DNA from: Anastatus disparis
Lineage: Eukaryota > Arthropoda > Insecta > Hymenoptera > Eupelmidae
Length of the DNA stretch: 64,000 nt
Direction: 5' to 3'
Assembly (NCBI GenBank): GCA_017163975.1
Contig: JAFFSR010000010.1
Span: forward strand, 1,736,001-1,800,000
In this document: positions 44,255-56,733 of the stretch, one piece after another
Position numbering within the stretch: the stretch's first letter is position 1
Layout of the letters: every line of letters begins with the position of its first letter
Program-made: the position numbers and the translations under genes
The notes under the pieces: generated by a model
What the model was told of the DNA's origin: nothing
The model's database searches: none
What the model saw: only the letters and a program-made list of their open reading frames with translations

Positions 44255-44700
44255 GTGAAAAACTTTTTGATTCTTTATTGCAAAATTTATATTATTTTCA
44301 TACATTATTTTAAAACTCGGAAATTGATAGTGATGAAAATCATTAATGAATCAGATGAAATGTTTCTTCTAGAATATTTAAATTCTTTTAATCCTTCCAG
44401 TAAATTACATTTGAGAGAAAAATTTATTGTAATGCTTATAAGAAATATAAGTATTAATAAAGGTTCCTGCAATAGTGCGAGATTGCAAATTTTAGAATTT
44501 TCTAATCATTTATTAAAATGTAAAATTTTGACGGGTGGTATAAGATAATATTTTTCCAAACCGTAGTAGATTATATTGTGAAAATGAATATGCCTTTTAC
44601 ATTTAAAAGAACGTAATTTTCACGTGAATTATCTTTTGCTATGACGATTAATAAATTACGTGGACAAACGTTTGATAATATAATTATTGTTTTAAGGAAC
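44255..44700 (+). pseudogene. Helitron helicase C-terminal fragment
   Basis: The ORF from about 44330 reads like the Helitron helicase segment preceding motif VI: FNPSSKLHLREKFIVML, then RNISINKGSCNSARL (usual RNLN-x-x-KGLCNGTRL), then LKCKILTGG. Beyond its stop at about 44546, after frame changes, LSFAMTINKLRGQTF (usual AFAMTINKSQGQTF) appears near 44629-44670. Similarity is lost after about 44700. It is a third, independent Helitron remnant, on the opposite strand to the large one at 48541-59240. Confidence 0.8.
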
Positions 44701-45289
44701 TGAACACGGTTAAAAACAATTGTAGTCTGTTAACTTTTATTTTCTGTTACTCAATTGTCTGTTGAAGTAACAAACAAGGATGTGACGATTTAACAGACTT
44801 TATGTCAGTTGATTCTGAAAATGTCCGTAACAAACGACTAAAACAGATAGTCCAGGGGCAAACTACATAAGTCTTGGTCGATCGAGGTCTTCAATTCTAC
44901 CCAGGTTTTTTTATGTATTTTTGACCTGCTGAATCCGATTTTTTTGGGTAGAATGTCTGAAAATAGCGCATTTAATAATTATTAACAATTTTCATAAACA
45001 GATTATAAAAATGCACTTAAAAAAAAAATCTTATCATATTTTTTTAGTTCATTTTGAGTAAAAAAGGTCCTCATGAACATATTGCTAAAATGCACTGAAT
45101 CGGCAGAAAACAAATTGCAAAGTTTGAAAAAACGCTTAATATCCATAGGTACTTTATTAACAATTGTATTTAAATAAAACATGTTCTTTTCAAAATTAGA
45201 AATAAGATATTTACATATTTATCTTAATAAAAGATTTTTGGCCTTGAGACCAGCATAAAAATATATGGCTGCATCAAAAGCTTATAAAA
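44701..45289. other. Non-coding, no gene seen
   Basis: Contains GACCTGCTGAATCCGATTTTT near 44925, resembling CGACGCTGAATCCGAATCTG in the 622-bp repeats near 26515. This suggests fragments of other long-terminal-repeat DNA transposons, but no boundaries could be set. Confidence 0.4.
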
Positions 45290-46345
45290 AACATGGTTTA
45301 TTGTCGCTAATAAAACTTTATACAGACATATAAATTTATTATTTATTGTCGCTAAAAAAAACTTACAAATTTATTTTTTATAATAATTAAAAGAAACTTA
45401 TAAATTTATATCTCATTGTCGTTGAAAAAAGCGTTCAAATTTATTGTTTACTGTCGTTAAAAAAGATTACAAATTCATTTATTATTGTCGCTGAAGCGTA
45501 CAGATCTATTGTTTGTTGTTACTAAAAAAACCTCATATAAGCATACAAATTTATTGTTTGTTGTCGCTAAAAGAAGCTTACAAGTTCATCTTTAGTGTCG
45601 CTAAAAAAAGCTTATAAATTTATTATTGTCGCTGAAGCCATTGTTTGTTGTCGCTAAAAAAACTTTATACAAGCATATAAATTTATTGTTTATTGTCGCT
45701 AAAAAAAGCTTACGAATTTATTTTTCATAATCGCTAAAACAAACTTATAAATTTATATCTCAATGTTGTTGAAAAAAGCGTACAAATTTATTGTTTACTG
45801 TCGCTAAAAAAGATTAAAAATCCATTTATTATTGTTATTGAAGCGTACAGATATATAGTTTGTTGTCACTAAAAAAATTTAATATAAGCATACAAATTTA
45901 TTAGTTGTCGCTAAAAGAAGCTTACAAATTTATTTTTACTATCGCTAAAAAAGCGTACAAATTTATTGTTTATTGTTTATTGTTATTATCGCTAAAAAAA
46001 GATTATGAAAGCGTACAAATTTATTATTTGTTGTCGCTAAAAGAAGCTTACAAAATCATTTTTATTGTCGATAAAAAAAGGTTACATATTTATTCTTCAT
46101 AATTGCTAAAAGAAATTTCTAAATTTATATTTTATTATCGCTGAAAAAAGCGTACAAATGTATTGTTTAGTGTCGTTAAAAAATATGTATATCTGTTTTT
46201 ACTATTTTTAAAAAAAGTTTACAAATTTATTTTTATTGTCGTTGAAAAAAGCAGACAGATTTATATTATTTTAAAAATTTTAATATTTTTTTCTTATTGT
46301 TGCTAAAATTAATTTTATAAACTACTTTTGTACTATCGCTGAAAA
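45290..46345. repeat. ~35-bp minisatellite with ~347-bp higher-order unit
   Basis: About 30 copies of a unit of roughly 35 bp, TTATTGTCGCTAAAAAAAGC followed by TTACAAATT. Distinct variants recur in the same order: GTCGCTAATAAAACTTTATAC at 45303 returns at 45650, followed by the same variant series, giving a higher-order period of about 347 bp. Short ORFs here (for example 45905-46102) are by-products. Confidence 0.88.
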
Positions 46346-46355
46346 AAATTTATAA

Positions 46356-47862
46356 ATTGAAGACCTGGATGCAATAAGGGCATTTACGCTGGGAGCACGC
46401 AAAACTGAAGTCACTTGGTAGTAAAAATTTCATTTTCTTCAAATAAATTTCAAAAAATTTGACGTTGTAAAACTCATCATGCCGCATCTTTTTTATATTA
46501 ACAGTTTTTTTATAAAATTTTTATTTATCAAGAAAAAAATTAAAAACAAGAAAATTTTTTACATTAAATTTCAATACTTTTTTAAACTTAAATCGTTGTA
46601 ATTCGAGTAAATATTAACCGATTTTGCTGAAATTTGAAATATATTTTCTAAATATCATAGCGAAACTTATGATAATTATAAAAAATGTTAATTCTCAAAT
46701 TGTTAGTCGCAATTGTTTATTAATTAATACAAATTACAAATTGTGCGTTTATAATGTACTCGAGAAAAAAGTATCGAGGGAACTTTCAAGTACAAGAAAC
46801 TTGTAGCGAGAAAGTTTTTGGTTTTTGTATAAAGAAGATTTGTGGAAAGTTTCAAATCGTTTGATAAATAATTAAAAAAGATATAACAACATTTACAAGT
46901 AGCGCGCATCCGGTCGAGCGCTGCAGTTTTCTTATAAGTTAGATTCTCAGTGAATATTACGTCAACTGAATGACTCTTGGTAATATTATTTGGGAAAAGC
47001 AATAATACAAATATAACAATATGATATTTATTAAAAGTAAATAAACATATAAATAAACAAACAAATAAATAAATAAACAAAAGTCTGTAATGTAATTATT
47101 TAATTATTATATTTTAATTATTAAATAATTACATTACAGACTTTTGTTTATTTATTTATTTGTTTGTTTATTTATATGTTTATTTACTTTTAATAAATAT
47201 CATATTGTTATATTTGTATTATTGCTTTTCCCAAATAATATTACCAAGAGTCATTCAGTTGACGTAATATTCACTGAGAATCTAACTTATAAGAAAACTG
47301 CAGCGCTCGACCGGATGCGCGCTACTTGTAAATGTTGTTATATCTTTTTAATTATTTATCAATCGATTTGAAACTTCCCACAAATCTTCTTAATACAAAA
47401 ACCAAAAACTTTTCGCTACAAGTTTCTTTGTACTTGAAAGTTCCTCGATACTTTTTTCTCGAGTACATTATAAACGCACAATTTGTAATTTGTATTAATT
47501 AATAAACAATTGCGACTAACAATTTGAGAATTAACATTTTTTATAATTATCATAAGTTTCGCTATGATATTTAGAAAATATATTTCAAATTTCAGCAAAA
47601 TCGGTTAATATTTACTCGAATTACAACGATTTAAGTTTAAAAAGTATTGAAATTTAATGTAAAAATTTTCTTGTTTTTAATTTTTTCTTGATAAATAAAA
47701 ATTTTATAAAAAACTGTTAATATAAAAAAGATGCGGCATGATGAGTTTTACAACGTCAAATTTTTTGAAATTTATTTGAAGAAAATGAAATTTTTACTAC
47801 CAAGTGACTTCAGTTTTGCGTGCTCCCAGCGTAAATGCCCTTATTGCATCCGGGCCTTCAAT
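46356..47862. mobile_element. 1.5-kb near-perfect palindrome
   Basis: Arms of about 745 bp (46356-47100 and 47118-47862) meet with about 10-17 bases between them near 47109. The ends start ATTGAAGACCTGGATGCAA (left) and ATTGAAGGCCCGGATGCAA (right, reversed). In the part I compared base by base, differences are few (single-base gaps and changes around 46780-46860). The mirrored ORFs 46624-46806/47416-47598 and 46724-47080/47144-47371 follow from the symmetry. No target duplication is clear. Confidence 0.92.
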
Positions 47863-47983
47863 TCATAAAAATAAAATATATTGTCATTAACAAAATATGA
47901 AAAATTATTATTGTTATTACATGTAAATATTTTTATTTTTATTTTTTGAAACATTTTAAAGGTGTATATGAATAATTATCATT

Positions 47984-48436
47984 TTAAAAATATAATTCAT
48001 AGATTATATTACTTAATATTAATAAATTTTCATAATAATTTTCATCATTTTTAATACCTTCTATGTCGAAATCGACATTATTTATTAGATATTGAAAAAT
48101 TTCTTGAACCTGAAATTGAAAACATTCAGGAACATCTTTCCATTCTTTATAATAATGTATATAATATTTCATATCAAATTTTTGTATTAATTCAGACCAC
48201 TCAGATAATTTTTGTTCTTTTACATATTGATAATAATTTTCTTCATCTTCTACTTCTTGAAGATATTCTATTTCTTCATATTCATTCATTTCAGCATTTA
48301 AGTTAGACAATTCTTCTAATTCTTCGTTAAATACGGGTTCAATATACATATTATTAATTGGATCCCATTCCACAATTTGCCAATTTGCGTTATTATCAAC
48401 ATTCAATTGTTCATTGTTTTCCATGTAATTTTCCAT
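47984..48436 (-). CDS. Hypothetical acidic protein, 150 aa, Helitron-associated?
   Basis: An intact ORF from ATG at 48436 to TAA at 47984. It is strongly acidic in the first half (NEELEELSNLNAEMNEYEE), Tyr/Trp-containing in the middle (YYIHYYKEWKDVPECF) and ends with a hydrophobic NLLILSNIIYELYF. No signal peptide or membrane span. The start has a tandem Met-Glu-Asn. It lies about 105 bp downstream of the stop of the minus-strand Helitron helicase and on the same strand, so it may be a second gene of that Helitron. A diverged relative with similar layout is at 18533-18952, near another Helitron end. No known domain is recognised; the acidic character hints at protein interaction. Confidence 0.55.
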   Translation of the reverse strand: MENYMENNEQLNVDNNANWQIVEWDPINNMYIEPVFNEELEELSNLNAEMNEYEEIEYLQEVEDEENYYQYVKEQKLSEWSELIQKFDMKYYIHYYKEWKDVPECFQFQVQEIFQYLINNVDFDIEGIKNDENYYENLLILSNIIYELYF

Positions 48437-48540
48437 GTTTATTTAATATATAAATTTATTTTATATTAATTAAATAATAATTCATTTTATGTTTATTTTC
48501 TTATAAATTGTATTTATTTCTACAATTCTTTTAAATTTGA

Positions 48541-48576
48541 TCAACAATTAAAAATTTCTTTCCAAACAATATTTAA
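48541..48576 (-). pseudogene. Last codons of the large Helitron helicase
   Basis: On the minus strand the sequence after the foldback at 48577 gives NIVWKEIFNC then TGA at 48543-48541, matching the NIVYKEIS ending of the Helitron at 1-2139. It is the true C terminus, cut off by the inserted element. Confidence 0.8.
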
Positions 48577-48973
48577 CGGGAATCCTCATACCGACAGAGA
48601 GTTCTACCTTATCTACATTTAAATTATTAATTTTAATAAAAATTTAACTATTCATGACTGAAATTCGTAGGAGAGGCACATTCTCAACATGCCAAAGAAT
48701 TTATTGCAACGTTAAAAGACAATATAAGGGTAAAAATAAAGGCGAAAACTGCTTAATACGATTAACTTTTCAATGTAGTTATGAATAATCGTATTATGCA
48801 GTTTTTGTCTTCACTTTCACTTTTATTCTGTCTTTTGACGTTGCAATAAATTCTTTAGAATGTTAAGAATGTGCCTCTTCTATGAATTTTAGTCAAAAAT
48901 AGTTAAATTTTTATTATAATGCATAATTCAAATGTAGAGAAGGTAGATCTCTGTGCCGGTATGAGGACACCCC
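48577..48973. mobile_element. 397-bp TTAA-flanked foldback, subfamily F, in the helicase gene
   Basis: Flanked by TTAA (48573-48576, 48974-48977). Arms are imperfect inverted repeats: TCCTCATACCGACAGAG against CTGTGCCGGTATGAGGA, and GAGGCACATTCTCAACAT against its reverse. The ends are CGGGAATCC and (rc) GGGGTGTCC, unlike the GAG-type elements. It interrupts the last codons of the helicase; joining across one TTAA keeps the frame. Confidence 0.88.
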
Positions 48974-49336
48974 TTAATATATCATATTTATTTTCAGATT
49001 CATTTTGTATGTATATTTTGTTAGGATTTTTACATCTCGACAGTGCAACGTAAAGCTGTCCATGCGAAAATAAAGGTCTTTTAATAAATAATCCAATCTC
49101 ATCAAAACTTTGACCTTGAGATTTGTTAATAGTCATAGCAAAAGCTAATGTTACAGGAAATTTTTTTCTATAAAGTATAAAGGGCAAAGACGATGATTCA
49201 CCAGTATTTAATGTTATTCTTGGAATAAAAACTTTATTTCCAATTTTTTCTCCAGTAATGATTTCAGCTTCAAGATTATATTTATATAATTTTATAATTT
49301 TTAATCTTGTTCCATTACATAAACCTTCGGTAATAC
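48974..49336 (-). pseudogene. Large Helitron helicase, C-terminal part
   Basis: The minus-strand frame reads EGLCNGTRLKI, VFIPRITLN, FPVTLAFAMTINKSQGQSF and FSHGQLYVALSRC, the canonical C-terminal helicase motifs of Helitrons. The ORF at 48903-49187 is the intact portion, but its last residues are contributed by the foldback. Upstream coding is separated by the 6.9-kb palindromic insert; RNLSIT before it and EGLCNG after it are adjacent in related proteins. Confidence 0.9.
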
Positions 49337-52300
49337 CAGAGATAAGTAGAGATTGCCAATGCCGTGTTAATAAAACGTGCCGAATTCGATCATGACGATC
49401 CTTGCGGCGATTCCGGAACTATACGCGCAAAGCCCCTCCACGTCTACACGCGCGTAGAGAAGCAAGCGAGAGGGGAGGAGACAAACACACGAAACACGCG
49501 GCTTCCAGTGGCGTAGGTAAACTTACGGCAAACCCGCTTTAGCTTGTTTTCGCCGCGATACTTTATAGCTTTATTTCAATGCGATTAACCGTCCCGAAAA
49601 TTTGTTGATTTATTTTTATTTAAAACAGATACATATTTTATAATAAAAATCATTAAAGTAATCAAACAAATAAATAATAATAAATAAAATCTTTTGGGGG
49701 GCGATGAACATGTGTAACTTTTTACTCTTTTGAACTAATGTATGCGGTGGCTGTGGTCACTAAGTTTTTACGCACCTCGCCGTTATTCTAATTTTGCCAA
49801 GTTCAAACCCGATGTTCCTCCTATTTTTTTTTTATGTTTTATTTTTGAATATTATATATTTTTATAATCAATTTTTATAGCGGAAAAAATAAAATTTAAA
49901 ATTTATTTAAGACCTTAAATTCTATTTTATTTCAAAAATATAAAAAAATATATTTACAGATAGGGATAGAAAAAAATTTTATTGTCAATATTACATGGAT
50001 ATATAACTTATATCAATATGAAATAAAAACGTAGCTAGTTCTGTAATTTTTTCCTGCTAAATAAAAAATATTAAAGATTGAAAAAAATTATTATAAATTA
50101 TAGTTGTTTTTTATTCTCACTCAATTGTGAATAATAAAACCTTTTTTGTTCTTTAAAAAAAAGGTTAAAAAAAGACATTTTTAACTCATTTAATAAAAAT
50201 AGAAAATAAATATGAATAAATCTAATTTCATTTGAGAAAAGTAAAATAATAAATGAATCTGAAAAAATAAATAATTTCACGAATATAAACTTTATTAAAG
50301 CGCATTTTAATTAAAAATTACATTGAATATCATTAATATTTTAAAAATTGGACTTTTTCTTCTTTCTTTTATTAAATATCATATTTTTATAATATCATTG
50401 ATTTTTATTTCCAAAACAAAAAAATTGATGATTCTCTTTAACGAACGTAATAATTTTCAGTTTTGACTAAACAAAATTTTGACTAAATTTTGAATAGTTG
50501 AATTATTTTTGTCCGTTAAAAAGTGACATTTTCTAAAGTTATATAGGGGCATGATAGCATTCTTTTTAATTAAGTTTTAAAAAGTAACATTTTATTTCAA
50601 CAGTTACAAACTTTAAAAGACGAAAAATCTCAATTTTTCACAAAATACATAAACGCTTTTTAAATTTATGTTACACAGAGATTAATTATTTAAGAAAAAT
50701 TGAAAATTCTTTCAGAAAAATAATTATTTTGCATCTTATCTGACTGCTCGTTCCGTTAATTACTATTTTGTAATAAAATTACTTTAAAAATTGAAAATGT
50801 CATGCAAATTAGTACTTTAATAATAAAGAGCTGAACGGTTCTTCAAGCTTAAATTATATGAATTTTAAATAAACACACAATACTGATTTTATTAATTAAC
50901 AGTTTATTGAGACCCAAAGTGGTCATTCTTTAGATGAGATTATCTTAAAGAAATGATCGGCGAGGCTATTTGAAAATTTACAGTAATAACATATGAAATA
51001 AAAACTCATTTAAAGTTTTAAAAGATTATCCGCCTTTTTAATAAACAACAAATTATAGCTGATGGAGGAGCTATCTGACTATTAACAAAATGTATATGAT
51101 TTTTAAATCTTTCAAACTTTATGAGAAAAAATTAAGAATTACAAATGAAGGGAAACATCTCTTCCAATTAAAAAATATTAAAAAATTATTAAATGTATCT
51201 TTAAAAATCAATTCCGAATTGTTTATTATATGTTTAAATCGTTTATTATGGTTATGTAAATTAAATATTTTTATTATTTTTTTTATTAATTTAACAAAAA
51301 TTTAACTTAAAATGAATAAAAAAATAGTAAAAGAATAAATAAAAGAATTAAGGAATGTTTTAGGAAGAATTAAGCATATTTTTTAAAAAGTGTTGTCAAC
51401 TTCATCAAAGCGCATAAAATAAAAATTACGCTAAATACCATTGGTGTTAAAAAAATATTTATTAAAAAAATGGTTTAATTTTTATAATTACAAAAAAATG
51501 TAATTATAATACTGCTTATAAATTTGCTATGTGTTATCGAACTAAATGAAAATCTAAAAAAAACCTGTTGCAAAAAAACTATCGTATATTTAGAAAGAAA
51601 TGTCGTAAGAAAATCCAAAAAGTAGGTATTTTAAAGTATTCACTAAAAAGAATGCACTACAATTTTTTCAAAGCTTCTTATAATATTATAAAGTTAACTG
51701 AAAAATAAAATGTATTCGTTTAATTTTTTAAAGATGGATTTGTTTAGTTACTTTTCAAATATGATTTAATAAAATTTGAAAATAATATATTTGATAGTAT
51801 TGCATTGTTTTGTGTAATTTGTGAAAATTATTTTCATTGGAAATCGTATCACATAAGTACGTAAACTTAACGTAAAATTTTTGTATGCTTTGAAACAAAA
51901 AAAATTTTCGTCAAATTTACATTAAATATATGTACTTCATTATTCAAATTGTCTCATTACATAGAATTATACATTTCATTATTAAAAAAATTTATATTCT
52001 TTATAAATTTTTTTATTGAAATTTTCATTTTAAAATTTACCTAAAAACTTTTTTGAAGTAGCCGAATTTTAATCCAAGCCGACGATATGTACAAAAATAA
52101 TTTACTGATAATTTTATTATTAAAACAGTTTTAAATGTATGTGGTAAACGTTATTTTGTTGTATTTTTTTAAATAAAATGTTAATTATATTGATATTGCA
52201 CCTAAACATTTACTAAATTTGAAATTTTTCCAATACTATAAATTTTTTCTAACAAATATACAAATATAATACAAAAAAAAAATTTTGAAATTTTAAACTG

Positions 52301-55300
52301 AAAGTTCATTCAAAGTACTTATAATAATTAATTAGGCAATTATATCTTGAGTATAAATATTTTTTTCATATTTAAATAACTAATGATCAAAGCCTACTCA
52401 TAAGGAGAAATCATCTCCACCTTCAAGAAACAAATTCGGTTAAAACTACAAGATATGATTGAGTGATGAAAAAAATTAACCCGTATTTTTTCTTTTGCTT
52501 AAATAGATTTCAGAGACAAAGATATACACATTTTTCAATAATATAATGAAAAGAAGTTGTCGTAAGAACTTAAATGATCGGATAACTAAAAATCTTACAG
52601 AAAAATGTATAAAATATTAAAAAAGTACAAATTAAATACTTTAATTTAAGCCTTATTAGCTTAAAAAAGCTTAATGTGATTAAAAAGTTATGCTTAATTG
52701 AAAATTATTACATATTAGTTAATAGTTTTAGCATATAATATATGATAAATTTTTTACTCTATTTCACTTGTATATTTTGATCGTTTGTAATTCGTAACTT
52801 TTGAACTACATAACCTTTTTTGATGCAATATAGCTTAAATTAATATATTTAAGTACTTTCTTTGATCTATCACACATTTTGTAGTAAGAATTTTAGCTGT
52901 TTGGCTATTCAAATTCCGATAAGCGTTTCTTTTCACTATATTTTTTATGAAATATCGGTATTTTTATATCCGGAACCTTTTTTCATTTAATTTTTTTCAT
53001 AAAAAATCAGATTCTTTAGTTTCAACCAAATTCGTTTTCCGAAGATAGGGACCTTTCTTCTCCTCGTTCATTTGAAAATTTTTCATTCAAATTAAATTTC
53101 GTAATTCTTTTTGTAAGATTTTTGTGAACTTAATTTAAACTCTATATAATGTTTATTCAAAACATATTATCCCTTTCGTTAAAAAATGCCAAATTCTGAA
53201 CTTTATTCAAGAACATTTATTTTTTTTATGCTATTTTAGATTTATTATTAATGTCTTAAACATTTTTATTTTATTATTATGTTTTAATACTTTCTATTTA
53301 ACATTTTCTATTATGAAACATGTTTCTCATAAGGTTTCAAACAATTTTCAAATTACATACTCTCTTTAAGTATATTATTAATTTATTTATGTTTAGAATT
53401 TAATTAATATTTTATAAATTCTTTTTAAATGTTATGCATAAATTTATTTGATCTATTTATAAATTATATTTATAAACGTTATATAACTATATTATATTTA
53501 TAAACGTATTATCTTCAAAATATATAAAATACAATGTTTTTATTACTTCATAAAAATCAAAATAAATGAGCTTTGGCTACAATTCTAAAAGAAAATCTGT
53601 CAGAATAATCAATTCCACAAATTACTTATATGAAATGGATCTATAAAATAAAGAAGAATTTAAAAAGAGAAGATAAAATGAATATCAAATAAAAATTTTC
53701 ATTACATTCAAATTAAGAAAATAATCTATATTTAAAACAAAAGTTTTTAAAATTTTTATTGTTAATATTTATTATTAAAAAAATTTTTTATTTAAAATTT
53801 TTTTTGTATTCAAATTCTGCATTTAACAGCGTTTGGGGATATGAAAAAGCTTTAATTTTTTAATACTTGTGATGCAAAGAACAGTAAGTCTGAATTAAAA
53901 ATTTTATGTTTAAAAAGCGTTAATTAGCACATGCTTAGAAAATGTTTGCAGTTGACAGTTATTTTATTTTAAACGGCTGTATTGTAGGTCAATATTTTTT
54001 GTCAAAAATATTTCTTATTGTATTGTATCAAATTTTATTTTTAAGCATATTATTAATTTTTTTTAATAAAAAAAGGCAAAGCATAAGATTTTAACTTGGA
54101 AAAATTTTTAATTGTTGCAACGTACCCTAAAATTTAGGCAACACAGCTATTGTACGTTTTTTCTTTAAACCAAATAACATATTTTTATCGCTTTCTTGCC
54201 CCAAACTTAATTTTTTTAATTATCTAAACGGTTTTGATTATTAAATAACAAAATTAGTAAAATGAGCATTTTAAGGACGAACACGTTGCATGCTGCACAT
54301 CGTTTTTATGATTAAATTTTGTTTATTTGAATAATTTATTTCTTCATTTTTTTGGAATATTGTATTTAATTACATTATTTATGATATAATAAAGTATTCA
54401 TGCATTTTATTACATTCATCCTAAATAACAGTAAAAAATATATTTTAAAAAGATATAATAAACGTCAAAACATAAAAAAATATATATTTAATAAATAAAC
54501 TGCTATTTTTAAACATTGAAAACATAGATACAATTTTTGCCTAATTAATTATAAAACTGAAAAAAATTTTAAATGTTTTTCATATTATGGTTCAAAGTTT
54601 TGAATCATTGTAATAAATACAAAAAAAAAATTGAAATCTATTTTTTTAATTTTTGGAAATTTTAAAATTCAATGTAAAATTTTTAAAAATAAAATAGAAT
54701 TTAAAGTCATTTTCATTTAAAACACGCACTCCGTGAAATTTGCAAGGTTTCGTAAAGTTTCATTTTTCCCAAATCAAATTATCGACATTATAAATTTATA
54801 TTCAGTTAATTCAATAAAAAGACATTTAAAACCTGATATTAAGATATTTCCTGTTATACTAAGAAATGATATTAAAAAGGATATACTGATATTAATGTAC
54901 TTTTAATAAAAGCATTTCTTCATTTTTTTATGTGTCTAAAATAAAATGATGTTTATCTACATTTTATGTCGAATTTTTATTAAATAAATTGAAAATAATG
55001 TTATCAAGCTCCTATATAAGTTTAGAAAATGCCAGTTTTTAAGAGACTAAAAGAATTAAGCTATTTAAAATGTAATGAAAATTTTATTTAATCTGTCTTG
55101 TGAGAACATAAATTATTATATTTGTTAAAACAATTTTTTTGTTTTGGAAATAAAAATCAATGATATTATAAAAATATGATATTTAATAAAAGAAAGAAGA
55201 AAAAGTCCAATTTTTAAAATATTAATGATATTCAATGTAATTTTTATTTAAAATGCGCTTTAATAAAGTTTACATTCGTGAAATTATTTATTTTTTCAGA

Positions 55301-56236
55301 TTCATTTATTATTTTACTTTTCTCAAATGAAATTAGATTTATTCATATTTATTTTCTATTTTTATTAAATGAGTTAAAAATGTCTTTTTTTAACCTTTTT
55401 TTTAAAGAACAAAAAAGGTTTTATTATTCGCAATTGAGTGAGAATAAAAAACAACTATAATTTATAATAATTTTTTTCAATCTTTAATATTTTTTATTTA
55501 GCAGGAAAAAATTACAGAACTAGCTACGTTTTTATTTCATATTGATATAAGTTATATATCCATGTAATATTGACAGTAAAATTTTTTTCCATCCCTATCT
55601 GTAAATATATTTTTTTATATTTTTGAAATAAAATAGAATTTAAGGTCTTAAATAAATTTTAAATTTTATTTTTTCCGCTATAACAATTGATTATAAAAAT
55701 ATATAATATTCAAAAATAAAACATAAAAAAAAAAAAATAGGAGGAACATCGGGTTTGAACTTGGCAAAATTAGAATAACGGCGAGGTGCGTAAAAACTTA
55801 GTGACCACAGCCACCGCATACATTAGTTCAAAAGAGTAAAAAGTTACATATGTTCATCGCCCCCCAAAAGATTTTATTTATTATTATTTATTTGTTTGAT
55901 TACTTTAATGATTTTTATTATAAAATATGTATCTGTTTTAAATAAAAATAAATCAACAAATTTTCGGGACGGTTAATCGCATTGAAATAAAGCTATAAAG
56001 TATCGCGGCGAAAACAAGCTAAAGCGGGTTTGCCGTAAGTTTACCTACGCCACTGGAAGCCGCGTGTTTCGTGTGTTTGTCTCCTCCCCTCTCGCTTGCT
56101 TCTCTACGCGCGTGTAGACGTGGAGGGGCTTTGCGCGTATAGTTCGGGCATTTGTCCATGTGGTGGCAGTAGTTTACATTGAATTTTAACGGGCACGCTC
56201 TCGCCTATGCTCATCGGCGATCTCTACTAATCTCTG
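49337..56236. mobile_element. 6.9-kb palindromic transposable element
   Basis: It is flanked by the 7-bp duplication GTAATAC (49330-49336, 56237-56243) and interrupts a Helitron helicase codon series that becomes continuous on removal. The ends share about 21 bp, CAGAGAT[AT]AGTAGAGATYGCC. About 80 bp then differ between ends, followed by about 1 kb of highly similar inverted arms (roughly 49420-50440 and 55125-56155). Further inward the symmetry continues but is weaker: CATTTTCTAAAGTTATATAGG at 50525 against its reverse near 55020; AAATTCGGTTAAAACTA at 52430 against TAGTTTCAACCAAATTCG near 53020; and AAGTAC/GTACTT near 52625/52850. No coding is visible. CAGAG ends recall hAT elements, but 7 bp is unusual for them. 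Confidence 0.88.
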
Positions 56237-56733
56237 GTAATACTTAAATTTCTTATTAATATAACTATAGCATTAACTTTTAATTCCAATATGTGTGGTG
56301 GTAAACCTTCTTTTATTTTATTAAGGGTTTCTATTGGATAATTCAATTCGATATTATCATCACTTTGATCGACTCCTTTATGATATTATATCCCTTATTA
56401 TAGCATAATCTATGCTATGATAAGTTGTCGATTCACCGTTAAGTAATTTTAATATTCTTCTATTTAAATTATTTATGTCATCGTTATGAGCTGCTAATAT
56501 TACTCGATTTATGTTGTCATTATTATTAATGTTTTTATATATTTTTAAACAGATATCATTAGTTTTCCATTTATCAGGAATTTGAAATGATTCAATTTGA
56601 CCTTCACCTATTTGTAATAATAAAGAATTAAATAATTTATTATTGCAGCGGATATTTTTATTTAATTTTTTAATTTCAAATAACGGCCATAAAAAAGAAT
56701 ATTTTAAACTATTTTGTACTATTATATCTTTAA
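56237..56733 (-). pseudogene. Large Helitron helicase, middle part
   Basis: Minus-strand coding from the TTAA beside the 56734 hairpin element down to the palindromic insert: VQNSLKYSFLWPLF, LLQIGEGQIESF, VILAAHNDDINNLNRRIL, then GLPPHILELKV and ILIRNLSIT. These are normal PIF1/Helitron segments between motifs III and V. A frame change near 56380 ends the open stretch. It is bounded by insertions on both sides. Confidence 0.88.

Noticed and set aside
46624..47598. Pairs of identical ORFs on opposite strands
   Set aside because: Consequence of the 1.5-kb palindrome; no protein family recognised.
50098..55460. Identical 60-codon ORFs at 50098-50280 (-) and 55278-55460 (+)
   Set aside because: They lie in the matching outer arms of the 6.9-kb palindrome; composition is that of AT-rich non-coding DNA.
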